From contig JAWQUS010000002.1 of the NCBI GenBank assembly GCA_036365455.1, positions 2,666,001 to 2,730,000 of the forward strand: 64,000 bases of DNA, written 5' to 3'. A program made the translations under genes and the position numbers. Shown piece after piece: positions 38,871-49,449 of the stretch (positions are counted from its first letter, which is position 1; each line of letters opens with the position of its first letter). The DNA comes from Macrosoma leucophasiata (Eukaryota; Arthropoda; Insecta; Lepidoptera; Hedylidae). The notes under the pieces were generated by a model. That model was not told where the DNA came from, made no database searches, and was given only the letters and a program-made list of their open reading frames with translations.

Positions 38871-39330
38871 TCGTCTAGTAGTGGAGGCAATGACATTGGA
38901 GGCGAATTCTTCCGCTAGTGCGACTGCACTCATGGAAGTCAACCGTACAGTAGCGGTTAAACCATTCCAATATGGGCATAGTAGGTAATAATGGCAACCC
39001 ATTATACGTCCCACTGCTGGGCACGAGGCTTTCCCCTTTTTAGGTGGAGGCCTGGAGCTTACTCCACCACGCTGCTCCAATGCGAACGGGTTAGTGGCAA
39101 ATCCGCTGTCGGATGTTTTCAAACCGCCCATAAGGCCTCCGACAAGGTTTAACGAATGCTATCTATCGACAGCAACCGGGACCGACGGCTTAACGTGGCC
39201 TCCGAAGCACGGAAACGCGCATTTTAATTTGCCACTAGCGGTCGCCCATCTCACACCCGATCGCGCCCGTAATGCTTAACCGAGTAGATCGCTTACGATC
39301 TGCACGAGCCGCGAGGCCCTGCGCGCTTCA
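38871..39330 (-). mobile_element. RTE-like 3' region, copy 2 (longest)
   Basis: Contains, left to right, GGCGAATTCTTCCGCTAG, CATTATACGTCCCACTGCTGGGC, CACCACGCTGCTCC, CCTCCGACAAGGTTTAACG, CACGGAAACGCGCA, AACCGAGTAGATCGCTTACG. No coding. A related piece continues to 39425. Confidence 0.65.
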
Positions 39331-39419
39331 TGGGCATAGTGGGTGGTTGTAAATACAATAACGCGGGACGAACAGCGTCCCACTAAAAACTACCGCCACT
39401 GTGTTCGCCAATCCGTATG

Positions 39420-39727
39420 CCGAGTGGCATCATATCGAACAGCTCAACAGAACACTCAGACACTCACCACGGTAAAAAACGCACAGACCGTAAAAATCCC
39501 GATGTTTGCGCAAGCTTAGATGTTCAAGCATGTCAGTACTTAAGTCCTGGATCGTTAACGACACGAACGGCGCGTCTTTGTAGGGAGGCAAGTGGACCAA
39601 GCTGATATTTGGGGGCTCCTGGCCACAAATGAGAGCAGTATGCCAGATGGGGCCGCACTTGGTCCTTATAAAGCTGTTGTGGGTGCCTCGGGGCACTGTA
39701 TGAAATGCTGAAGCTAGGGTACTTCAC
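39420..39727 (-). pseudogene. LINE reverse transcriptase C-terminus, frameshifted
   Basis: The minus frame LYKDQVRPHLAYCSHLWPGAPKYQLGPLASLQRRAVRVVNDP, then after a frameshift near 39540 HLSLRKHRDFYGLCVFYRGECLSVL. VRPHLxYCSHLWxGAPKY...QRRAVRxVxDP...LxLRR...LCVFYRxxxGECSxEL is the thumb/C-terminal stretch of a CR1/Jockey-group ORF2. No RT core is left. Confidence 0.8.
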
Positions 39728-40085
39728 TACTACTTCCTTAGATAGCGGTGTATTCGGTATATATGCTCGGTGTATTTAATGATCAGCAGAAACTAACCTT
39801 GTGTGGATGTTGAAATGAAGCAAGATACTCAACAATTTAGACCGAGGTTCAACATTCGTTAACTGAGGTCGTAATTATCTGATTAATGTTTATCGATCGA
39901 TTATTTTATTTTAAACCAGCAGCTCGCCCCGGCTTTGAACGGGTGCAATGAATTTAATATAGCCTATGTCACCCAGCGAAGATGCAGCTTTCTAATGGGG
40001 ATTTGAAATCAGTTTAGTAGTTTTTGTGTGAAAACGTTAGAAACATGATGATCTAAGGCGCTACAGAAAAAGGTTGGGCCTAGGC
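39728..40085. other. Spacer with a Helitron-like scrap
   Basis: AGCAGCTCGCCCCGGCTTTGAACGG (39918-39942) and GAAGATGCAGCTTTCTAATGG resemble lepidopteran Helitron ends. No paired terminus found. Confidence 0.35.
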
Positions 40086-40313
40086 CTGGTTAAGAATTTT
40101 CTTCCAGTCCGATCTATTCTTGGGTCATTCTCTCCAGTTCCTTACGCCCAGCGTTCTTAGGTCCTGCTCTACTCCTTCTAGCCAACTGAGTTTAGGTCTG
40201 CCTCGGTGTCTTCGGCCCGGTTTGCCAATCAGTACACGTTTGGGTGTTCCGGATTCGTCCATTCTCTCCACATGTTCTGCCCATCGTACAAACACGGGTT
40301 CATACAAAAACAA
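40086..40313 (-). pseudogene. RTE-like LINE C-terminus
   Basis: Minus frame FVRWAEHVERMDESGTPKRVL, then GKPGRRHRGRPKLSWLEGVEQDLRTLGVRNWRE. The RWxGHVxRM...RGRPxxxWLxxVExDLxxLGVxxW pattern marks the post-RT tail of RTE-type elements. It is a third RTE subfamily in the window. Isolated fragment. Confidence 0.7.
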
Positions 40314-41221
40314 AAATGTTTCCTATTGATAATATTGTTTTAGAATTATAGATTATAAATTATAGGAGAGATTATAGTATAGATGAACGCCGTGAATCGT
40401 AAATGATGTAGAAAAGCGTTTACCGAATGACTGCTTTTATCAGTATACCTACTGACTGACCCGCCAAAACCGTTCTCCCATAATATAATATATTTTTTAA
40501 TCAAACGGGGCCGTAGTCATTGTGAGCAACCCGTTTGAATTAAATGTATTTTTACGGACGCAAATATTTTGGGACAACTTCTAAGATATTAATTTTAATT
40601 ATATTATATGGTGTAATCTTCTATATATACATACATGGATGAATCATACAAGTATGTAGTAAATAGTTGTATGATTAATCTATGATACATACCTATCAAT
40701 AACAATGAATCGCTATATTATTATGAATTGTTAAGTGCTAAACTGGAGAACGGCTGGACCGATTTCGCAAATTCTTTTTTTGTTGCATTTGTAATTGTCC
40801 GGCGAAGGTTTATATGAAAGAACGAAAAACAGATAGTTGCGTGGAAAATCAGAAAGTGACCGTGATTCGTGCGCGAGTTCGATTCGCACCTGGCCGGGTT
40901 TTTTTTCCTATAGAGGTTCTTCTTAGGAAGTTAGGAAGTTTCCAGCACTATAAAAAAATTACATGGATTTCTGATACTGGAAATATACAATCTCCTAACT
41001 CCCACGAGTCCAAATCACTTAATCGTCACGCCATTGGGGTGTCGCAACGGAATACCGTGCCCTATAAAAATAATAAAATAATATGCCTACTATTGTGCGT
41101 AACACGGAAGTTCGTGCTGCGTTACATTACAAACAAAATCCTTTGAACGGTTTGTAGGTGCGATACGCTTTGTCGACAGGAGGGTGATCGCGTTCTAACT
41201 GCGTCATATTTTTATGTGGTA
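40314..41221. other. Spacer with two transposon scraps
   Basis: GAGAACGGCTGGACCGATTTCGC (40746-40768) is a Helitron-like body motif; GCGAGTTCGATTCGCACCTGG (about 40875) is a tRNA-type B-box and T-arm. Neither defines a complete element. Confidence 0.4.
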
Positions 41222-41352
41222 GGTAGGTTTCCACGTGAATTCCACGCAGCACCGGGCCCATCGCCCATAAGAGGGGCGGAAGTTGGGTGAGGCGGAGAAA
41301 TCTGGCGGGACGTCGAAGTGTCCATTCTATACGTAGTATTATTACATATTCT
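41222..41352 (-). repeat. Dispersed repeat, partial
   Basis: Homologous to 8756-8976 over CATCGCCCATAAGAGG and GTCGAAGTGTCCATTCTATACG. Confidence 0.6.
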
Positions 41353-41612
41353 GTGCCGTCGGCGCAGCGTAGGTGAGGGAGTGGGAGTGGGGGATAGTGG
41401 AAGAGCGGGTGAGAGGGAGAGTGGAGTGGGGAAACGGGAACCATACCAAAATATAAAAAAATGCTGTTTTCAATTCTGCTGGCTCTCCCGTAGTGCAACC
41501 AGTTGTTTTTTTGTAAATAAAATATTAGTAGGTACAATATTTTTTTTTGGTATTTGCTGCCATTTATTGAAATTTCACCCTCAAATTTCAATTTTATTGT
41601 GTACAGTAACAG

Positions 41613-41898
41613 TTTTTTTTATGTCATGAAGTGGCAAACAAGCATACCGTTTACATTAATGTTAAGTTATATTGTAGCCTATAGACATCTACATGAAAGC
41701 AGAGATGCCAATGTAGATGCAATACCACTCCTCAGGCCTAAGGTGTTATGCCTCTGTGCCGGAAATTACAGGGCTGCACATTACCATCTGATCAGTGCCT
41801 GATAGTGCTGAACACCACCGTTTAGCAGCAAGTAGATTACGTATTGCGGTGGTGCCTACGCCCGCGAGCTCCGTCACTGAAGCTCTACCACCAGTAAA
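41613..41898 (-). mobile_element. GGTGGTA SINE-like element, full length, diverged
   Basis: Poly-T left, CTACCACCAGTAAAAAC right, about 85% like the young copies by eye. Confidence 0.88.
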
Positions 41899-42732
41899 AA
41901 CAGTTATGCCCTAACGAAGTTTACTTAGGCACCATATATGGGCGAAACTGGCTTATGGCAACTTTAAAGTTCCCAAGAGACCTGTTTGCAGCTGATATAA
42001 CTTCCTGGAAAGCGTATAGGTATCTAATTCAAACATTTATATGCTGATTGCATTTAGGAAATGCATGTTGCCTTCAATGTAAATGTCACATGTCTTATTG
42101 CTATTGGATAAGACCTAATACTTACCTACTTAACATCATTTAAATTAACCTTTACACTTATTATTGCTTTTAATATTAGGTATGTTTCACAACATTATTT
42201 TCATGTGTTTATTTAATTAAACACAATATAGCATGGTTTTATATTGGAGGGTAAAACAATATATAAGAAATAGGTATGCTACTTATTATATCATTATGCT
42301 ATCATTATTAAGTATTACTATGTCAATTGAGAGTTGAATAAATGTTTAAGAATGTTAACAATATAACACATACCTACTTACTTCTATATTACCTCTGGAC
42401 TCAGATAAATGCATTAATAATCTTGTTGGTAAATTAAATATAGGTACATAAATTCAATTTATTTATTCAGTAAAATAATAAGCTTATTTAAAAATTAAAT
42501 TTCTTTTTTTTTTCATTTATGTTCTTGTGATGCATAAGTTATGCATGCATAATTACTTAAATTACATTTTGAGTCAAAAGGTGAAACAAATATTTAAATA
42601 ATCAGTATTAAAATACAATACCTATATCAAAAATGTAATTATTATTACTGTTGAAATATAACCCTGTAACAAGGCTGTTTAACACAAAAAAATAAAAATG
42701 TATGACATATAATATGGGTATGCGTATACACA
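41899..42732. other. AT-rich spacer, nothing recognised
   Basis: No ORF or repeat family was recognised in about 830 bp. Confidence 0.45.
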
Positions 42733-43024
42733 TTTTTTTTTTATGTTATAAAAGTGGCAAACAAGCTTGCAGTTCACATTGATGTTAAGTGATGACTGCA
42801 GCCTATAGACACCCACACAATGACCAGAGGTCAAAATGCAAATGCGCTGCCACTCCTGAGGCATTAGGTGTTATGCCTCTGTGCCGGAAATTACAGAGCC
42901 GTATATTACCACCTGACCGGAACACGATAGTGCTGAACACTACCATTTAACGGCAAGTATATTAGGTAATGCGGTGGTGCCTACGCCCGCGAGCTCCGTC
43001 ACAGGAGCTCTACCACCAGTAAAA
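42733..43024 (-). mobile_element. GGTGGTA SINE-like element, full length
   Basis: Shares CAATGACCAGAGGTC, GAGGCATTAGGTG and CATTTAACGGCAAG with the copy at 62996; together they form a second young subfamily. Confidence 0.94.
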
Positions 43025-43249
43025 ATATTATTTTATGTACATATGCCTATATTTCTCTCAGTGATTTCCAATGATTGTGCATTGGAGCCAGCCTTTAGAA
43101 TAATCTCTCTGATTCCACAAATCAGTTAAAATAACATTAAAGGAGTTCCTCCTAAAAAAAGGAATTATTTATCTGTACAAGTATCGGTCCCAGGCGAGGT
43201 TGACACTACAGCAGACCTAGTAACTGCAGCTAGCCAGCCGTCAAACAAA

Positions 43250-43500
43250 TTCAAACAAACAAATTTATTAAATTTCAAATCGGTCTGCAAGGACACTGTT
43301 GCATTGTAGGTTTACAAGCTACCTATACTGAATGACTTAAAATAATTATTAATATCCAATTGGTATTGTTTAATAATAATAAATTTATAAATTAAATTTA
43401 ACCAATAAATCATCAATTCCTTCATATAGAAGCAAAAGAAAAATCTATTTGTCATAAACATAGTCATTCACTTAGCAGAGTTCCAAGTGCAGGCACTACT
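43250..43500 (-). repeat. LINE 3' end repeat (host of the Jockey insertion)
   Basis: ATTCACTTAGCAGAGTTCCAAGTGCAG recurs at 53876-53902 with similar flanks (CAATTCCTTCA, TTTAACCAAT-like). It resumes at 44371 after the Jockey insertion. Confidence 0.65.
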
Positions 43501-44358
43501 TTTTTTTTTTACATGTGTATCTATATTGCAATCTGTTCTGTATGGAACATTCAGCAAACGGTTATGAAATTTAGTAGTTGTCATGGAGGGCGATCAGTCC
43601 AGCGACGTGTGCCCTTATTTGTTAATTAAGTATATTATACATTATTGTTTGTTCCTCTTAATAGATCTAGAGGGCACTTTCTTTTCAGTCGTTTAAATAT
43701 TGAATTATTCATCAAATGTGCGGCTAGTTTATTTGGATGACAACTAATTCGGTCTTTGTATGATGTCGCCAAGTATTTAATTTCATCTTTGACTGTTCTT
43801 ATTCCAAGTTCGCGGTGTAACCGTTGATTTGTTATGTACCAGGGAGCATAGTAATCATCCTGAGTATTTTTTATTGGAATCTTTGTAATATTTCTATATT
43901 TGAATTTGAGGCAGTACCCCAGAGCTGTATTCCATAAGTCCAAATAGGTTTTAAGATACACTTGTACAGTAGAAGTTTGTTTTCAAGTGATAGTGGTGAT
44001 TTTTTGTTAAGTAGCCAATACATTTTTCTTAAATGGAGTCCTAGAGCTTTTCGTTTCGTAAATATGTGCTTCTTCCAGGTAAGTCGCCGATCCAAGTAAA
44101 GTCCAAGGTATTTGGCTTCATTTGATTGAGGTATCTGAAGTGTATTAAGCGTTACTGGAGGACATGTTTCGCGTTTCGTGGTAAAAGTCACTTGTACAGA
44201 TTTGTTTTCGTTTGCTCTTATCCGCCAGGTAGTTAGCCATTCAGTGATGTTATTTAAACAAAGTTGCAACATGCTACTTGCTTCAGTCGGATCGTCATGG
44301 ACTGTTAGTGCTGCTGTGTCATCAGCGAATGTCCCAATTACTACCCCGTCGGTCACAG
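43501..44358 (-). mobile_element. Jockey-type LINE, 5'-truncated, 12-bp target duplication
   Basis: Poly-T at 43501-43510 (poly-A tail of a minus-strand copy). GCAGGCACTACT lies on both sides (43489-43500, 44359-44370). 858 bp remain. Confidence 0.96.
43635..44356 (-). pseudogene. Jockey reverse transcriptase C-terminal part, one frameshift
   Basis: The minus frame opens at the catalytic FADD box (44318-44329), so truncation falls just before the active site. It continues WRIRANENKSVQVTFT, IPQSNEAKYLGLYLDRR, KSPLSLENKLLLYKCILKP, IWTYGIQLWGTAS. A frameshift in 43871-43961 moves to the frame with PWYITNQRLHRELGIRTV and KYLATSYKDRISCHPNKLA, ending NNNV. FADDTA, KYLGxxLDRRLTWKxHI and KPIWTYGIxLWGxAS identify the Jockey clade. 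Not functional. Confidence 0.92.
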
Positions 44359-44416
44359 GCAGGCACTACTGAGAAGAATTCTGTTGGTCCGAGTTGGTCC
44401 TGATAAATGAAATCAG

Positions 44417-44565
44417 TAAGGTTTGGTTGCACCAACATTTTTGTTAAAGTTAATATAAGATTTAACGTCCTTCTCTAACTTAAAGAAATTTGTTAAAGTT
44501 AGAGAAGGATGTACAATTTAACATTAATTGAACTATAACAAATACTTTGGTGCAACCAAACCTTA
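44417..44565. mobile_element. Foldback MITE, GGTTGCACCAA type
   Basis: TAAGGTTTGGTTGCACCAA at the left, its complement at the right (149 bp). A nested inverted pair, CTTCTCTAACTT ... AAGTTAGAGAAG, fills the centre. The same family forms the double structure at 47516. Confidence 0.85.
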
Positions 44566-46130
44566 AACTTTACAATTGTATATTCCGCATGAAAGGATCA
44601 TGGTGAGATCAGTACAACAAAACTGGCTAAGTGGGAGTTGGATTATAATAATCTTACTTTGGAGCTTTTATTCATAGTAGGTATTTCATTATTGTTGTGG
44701 GAACTTGCCACAATACTCTATTATGTAAATGTTTTTGGATTATTAAAATAACATGAATACTTAAATAAGTAATCTGTCAGGTCATGAGAAAAATATGACA
44801 ATTGATTTCTAATTGTTCATGAACCAATATCAGTCCTACTGTGGCTTAACAAGTTAAAGGTATTTCATTTCTTTCACAAATAAGGTTGATAGTGTTAAAT
44901 GCAATTACTATAACAAGACTATTTATACCTTTACATCTTTTTTTTTTGAGGTGTCACATGTGGGACTCCCGATGTAATTAACCTGTTTCATATTACAATC
45001 AGTTACCTTTACATCTACATGTATATTTCTTGTGGAGGAGTAAGAACCTAATAACCCATTAGGCAGCGAGAAAAATAAGACAATTGATTTCTCATTGTTT
45101 GTGGACGATATCATCTCTGTGTTGCTCTCAACCTAATAAACAGCTTTTAGATAGAGGTACATTGAGGAGACTCTCCGCATGTCCAAGGCAGTCAAATATA
45201 GCTTTTATTACGACTGAATGAGGTGCCCTTGTAGTCAATGCGCAGGTTCCCTCATAATTCATGATTAACTGGATTATAAATAACAAATTGGTTAGTTAAT
45301 TTTCCAATTAGTTAAATGGTTATCTGCATAAAAGACATAATAGGTTTAATTTAAGCGTATTACTCCTATTGTTTCTATTACTTCGCATTTACATACAGAC
45401 ACGCAGTTAAGTTATTTTACATATTATGGGACTTCTTATAAAACTACACTTTATTTTTAGATTAAAACAATTTATAGTTGTTTAAATCAAAACAGAATTT
45501 CAGAGTAACTATTGCTTACTTGTTTAATATTATTTTTGATGCTATCTATAACTAATAAAATTTTAGGTTATTTTACTAAAATATTTTTTAAATTAAAAAA
45601 AAAGCTGGATAGATATTTGATACTACCTCCTTATTCAGTGCTAAGTGCAGTATAACAATAGTTAATAAACTTATTACTTACATTCCATTTTTATTTTAAC
45701 ATTGACATAATTTCTCTTTAATCCTTCAAGGATCGTACGGCCACCGGCGGCGAGACACAATTGAATTTCAATTGTCATATTTTTCTCGTGTCTGGAGAGA
45801 TTAATCACGGGACCGCCTGGGACAGGTATAATGTATCTCTCTACTCTCTCTCATTACTGATAAATCTACCTTGAACAACGGGTGTGAAGTACGGGATTCA
45901 AAACTAAATGTGAAAGGAAGCAATATGGTGTTACATACTCACTTATTCAATATTATTTTTATATGACCAACTAACTACCACTTTTGAGTTATTCTACCAA
46001 AAGCAGTATCTGTACCACAAATGCACAATTATATTTATCATAAAAAAAATCAACAGCAGAGTGACACATTGTCAAGTCTCTGAGAGCGAGATTCACAAAT
46101 TACACTATGACTTGAAGTCGAACTTTCAAC
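44566..46130. other. AT-rich spacer with small repeated motif, probably intron or intergenic
   Basis: AATTGTCATATTTTTCTC or its complement recurs at 44786, 45068, 45765 and (elsewhere) 58185. No coding domain. If the 46590 exon is real, this lies in its first intron. Confidence 0.45.
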
Positions 46131-46206
46131 TTTTTTTATGTAACGAAGGTGCCAAACAAGCAACAGCAGCTCACATTAATGTTAAGCGATGACTGCAGCC
46201 TAAAGG
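46131..46206 (-). mobile_element. GGTGGTA SINE-like element, tail only
   Basis: Poly-T, ATGTAACGAAGGTGCCAAAC and GCTCACATTAATGTTAAGCG, ending at CAGCCTAAAGG. Confidence 0.7.
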
Positions 46207-46589
46207 GGTAAATACTGATTAAAATTTGGCATAGGTAAAAGTACGACAGACAGATAGAGGTGCAGACATCTATGTTAGTGCAAGCATTGACCAGTTTTTT
46301 GTCTACAATTAACTTGCCACGGCTCTGATGACAACTCTTTGTTATTTTTTAAATAGGTATTCAGTGATCCTGTGGATGCTATTCCACATCAATTTTGACA
46401 ATACCATCAACTCATCAACCACACTGTCGCAATTGATAATAGAAAACTATATTTATAAGTTTATAACTGATTCAAGACACTCAAGTATGTCATTGGAAAT
46501 CATCACTGATAAAACATTTATCTAAGATATCGGGGGCGCAGAAATGCGTACTCGTGTTGATACTGCCAATCCACTGGCAATGAACTCAC

Positions 46590-46687
46590 CTTAGAAGTAT
46601 GACCAGCATCACAAACAGGGCAACCAGAGCGCCGATCATAATAAATATGTTCGGCAAATCTGCCAATGTCAACCCAGTCGTCCCCAT
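46590..46687 (-). CDS. Host gene first coding exon: small membrane-anchored protein
   Basis: Minus strand, ATG at 46687-46685. It encodes MGTTGLTLADLPNIFIMIG and then ALVALFVMLVILL, 32 codons plus two bases. After AAG comes GTGAGT (46584-46589 on the plus strand), a consensus 5' splice site. Residues about 14-32 form one hydrophobic helix, so the N-terminus probably anchors the protein in a membrane with a short lumenal or outer tail. Base use is GC-richer than the AT-rich flanks, as for coding DNA. A GC-mixed, repeat-free stretch upstream (46690-47000) fits a promoter and 5' UTR. The next exon would start in phase 2, left of 46584, and was not found. I do not recognise the gene. Confidence 0.65.
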
Positions 46688-47060
46688 TATGCCGTTATCA
46701 CTTTGTCACAATTAGAAAGTGCAGACACAAGTCTCAATTTACATCACACACTATTTTTCACCTCTACGACATCGCTAAATCTTAAACATTCGCGAATATG
46801 TTTCGTTGAGAATACGCGGCGAATGTACGTATTGCTCAATTATTTTACGCAATTACACTAATATACTGTCACAACCTTGCCTATAACTGCACTATGTTTT
46901 CATACGTCGCGGCCACAACAAAAACAATATCATTGATCGAAATAGCGAATTAAGGCTCGCTCGAGACACGTACCGCACTGCACGACTTAATTTGATTGAA
47001 TGAAATGAAAATGAAATGAAAAAGAAACATGACGTGACGTCTGTGACATTTGGCGAGCCA
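46688..47060 (-). promoter_or_regulatory. Putative 5' UTR and promoter of the 46590 exon
   Basis: A repeat-free region unlike its surroundings, with several CpG-containing stretches (TTCGCGAATATG, ATACGCGGCGAATG, TACGTCGCGGCC). No TATA box was placed with confidence. Inferred from position only. Confidence 0.35.
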
Positions 47061-47515
47061 TGCGTGAGGGAGAACGCTGTTGTCAGGAAGGCAATAGAGC
47101 GAGAACGATAAAAAACATTGGGTGGATATTGCGCAAGTCGGAAAGAGATCGACTATATACAAACGTCAAGCGCTTCGACATTTTACCAATAGAGGACGTT
47201 AGCAAAACAGAATTTTCGCGGAAAAACTCTTTCATGGAATTAGTAAAAATAAAAACTCTTGTTATTTGGAATTAATTAACATAGGGTCATAAAGTTATTA
47301 TACGTAGAGTAGGTATGTAGGGGAGTTATAATATGTGTTAACTCAATGATAAGTGTAGGATTAGAATTTAGTTAAGAATCCTAATAGATAGCGTTGTTTT
47401 GAAAAAAGTAAAAATAGTTTAAGTAGGTAGGTATGTACAAGTAGTTTAATAAATCTATGGTAAGTACACGTAATAATTATTTAAGTGTTAGGTGTAAAAG
47501 GGACAAAACAATAAT
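47061..47515. other. Spacer, nothing recognised
   Basis: A 71-codon open frame (47060-47275, plus strand) faces away from the exon and has no domain. Confidence 0.4.
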
Positions 47516-47767
47516 TAAGCCTGGGTTGCACCACAAATTTTGTTAGTTATTGTAATATTTCACATCCTTTTCTAACTTAAAGAAATCTTGTAAGGTTAGA
47601 GAAGGATGTGAAATGTTACAATAACTTAGCCTGGATTGCACCGAGACATTAAATTTGTAAAAGTTAAAGTTATTGTAACATTTCATATCCTTCTCTAACT
47701 TACATAAATCTGTTAAAGTTAAAGAAGGATGTGAAATGTTACAGTATCTTGGTGCAACCCAGGCTTA
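47516..47767. mobile_element. Double foldback MITE, TTAA-flanked
   Basis: The outer ends GCCTGGGTTGCACCA and TGGTGCAACCCAGGC lie directly inside TTAA on each side (47515-47518 and 47765-47768). Inside are two tandem foldback units, each with CATCCTT.TCTAACTT and its complement, joined by AGCCTGGATTGCACCG. A TTAA target would suggest piggyBac-type mobilisation. Confidence 0.8.
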
Positions 47768-47772
47768 ATCAG

Positions 47773-48040
47773 GCGACCCAGTTGATCCAGCGGTGTGAGA
47801 TGACCGTTTGATTCCAAGGGTCGCGGGTTCGATCTCCGCACCGGGACAAATATTTGTATGGTCTACAGATATTTGTTTCGGGTCTGGGTGTTTACGTAGA
47901 TAAGTGAGATATGTTAAACATGTGTTGTATGTGTACAACGGCACCCACCAAGGTCAATGCCCACGACACAAGTGTAGACCTAATGTGAGGCTGTGAGTGT
48001 AAGCGTATTCATTTTATTTTTTTGTAAAAAATATTATATA
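47773..48040 (+). mobile_element. tRNA-derived SINE B, full length
   Basis: Head GCGACCCAGTTGATCCAGCG (A-box), GCGGGTTCGATCTCCGC (B-box), GGGACAAATATTTGTATGG, AACGGCACCCACCAAGG, and tail GTGAGTGTAAGCGTATTCATT then T-rich/A-rich. Head is an unmistakable tRNA derivative. Inserted just after the TTAA MITE. Confidence 0.9.
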
Positions 48041-48101
48041 GGTTTAAATTATATATTAAAAGATTCTTTGATACATTGAAATATTTGGTTTTTACGTACT
48101 A

Positions 48102-48187
48102 GATGTTTATAGGCTGTTTGTACCTACCTATACCTATTCACTCACCATACATTTGAATTTGTATGCTTGTTTAACATTAAAAAAATT
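48102..48187 (+). mobile_element. GGTGGTA tail, decayed
   Basis: CTAGATGTTTATAGGCTG ... TGTATGCTTGTTTAACATTAAAAAAA. Weak but in register. Confidence 0.4.
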
Positions 48188-48946
48188 GCACTCAGGTGAC
48201 TCATATCAAGTGGAGCATACCTACCTACAGTTTCATCGCTTTTACAAACAGCTTAAGTAACCAATTAACCCCAAAACAACCAAATAAAAACCATTTTGAA
48301 GTATTATCAACAAACCATAATAATTCAAAATTGGGATGACGTGTATTTTGTATTTTGACGTATTGGATAGTACTTTTTAATTTGTAAGTATTATTTACGG
48401 TGACCATTTGACATTTCTAGTTTTTATCTTGAGACACGATCAGATTCTATAGAATGGAAACAAACAGCGCTGTTTTGTTTCATTCCCAGACATGAAATGA
48501 TTTACAAAAATGAATAAAATTATGGTTCCATTTAGTTATTGTTCTAGATGGCTTGAGCGTAACGATACATTAATAAATAACGTTACGTTAGTTCAAAATT
48601 TCATAAGCAAAAGATAATTTTTGCTTATGAAATTTTGAACTGATAAAGCCTGCACTTATTTAACGATTAGGTTTGTTCATTGCGTCTACACAGTATAATT
48701 GCTTTTACTGCGTTAGAATAGAGATATGGATTACATAGCATTGCAGAGCAGGTGCGCGAGCTAACTGAAACGCAACGTTAATGACGAATTAATATCCGAA
48801 CATGTAACTGATGATTGTCACGTACGCAGCGGAAGTGATTTACATTTTAGTGGGCAATGTTTAGAAGAAACATTTCGAATTTGACCAACAATCAGAATAC
48901 AGGGCTAAAAGTTATTTTTCATTTACTATAGCATCCATTTCGACGT
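48188..48946. other. Spacer with one perfect hairpin
   Basis: Nothing coding. The hairpin at 48591-48640 is listed separately. Confidence 0.45.
48591..48640. repeat. Perfect 22-bp hairpin
   Basis: Arms 48591-48612 and 48619-48640 (GTTCAAAATTTCATAAGCAA...), loop GATAAT. Confidence 0.92.
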
Positions 48947-48949
48947 ATG

Positions 48950-49160
48950 TGCGAACGATCTACAAATCTAATTCCCACTTCACCGTTTTATCACAGGACA
49001 ACTAGGAAAACGACAATATGTCATCCTTACATAGTGAACATCCCAAAAATTGAGCCAAGCGTTTCGGCTATACATTTATTACACGGACAGCTAAGATATG
49101 GAATGGAATACTTGGCCAGCTTCTTTGTTTCCGAAAAACTGCAACCTGGGAATCCTGGGA
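48950..49160 (+). pseudogene. LINE C-terminal remnant
   Basis: One frame reads GYTFITRTAKIWNGILGQLLCFRKT after stops, matching the FxxRTxxLWNxLP end of CR1-type ORF2. The longer open frame in another register (166 codons) crosses this remnant and a hairpin, and is not a gene. Confidence 0.45.
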
Positions 49161-49215
49161 TGAGTGTAATGAGTAGGTATGAGTTAAGGTACCTTCTAGA
49201 ACAACGTGTTTCATC

Positions 49216-49270
49216 TTCGGCCACATCAACACTTTCCATCCACCTGATGGAAAGTGTAGATGTGGCCGAA
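49216..49270. repeat. 23-bp hairpin, one mismatch
   Basis: TTCGGCCACATCAACACTTT... pairs with its complement at 49248-49270. Confidence 0.85.
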
Positions 49271-49449
49271 TCAGGTGAGTTAGAGGTCAAACGTTGGCAG
49301 GGGCGGCTTAAACCTATAGTGCATGGTGTGCAATGGACACGGGCGCCGCGGCGTTCCCTGAGACAGCTAAGAGCATCGTCTTGGACCATCATGGTCAGGC
49401 CTAGAGGGCGCCAGGGTTGCATTGCACACGGGCGCTACACGAGCTAGAG

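Noticed and set aside
41127..41591. 154-codon minus-strand open frame
   Set aside because: Crosses a dispersed repeat; proline/histidine-rich tract comes from a GA-rich run, not a protein family.
48947..49447. 166-codon open frame on the plus strand
   Set aside because: It crosses a LINE remnant readable in another frame and a 23-bp palindrome; no domain, no family resemblance.
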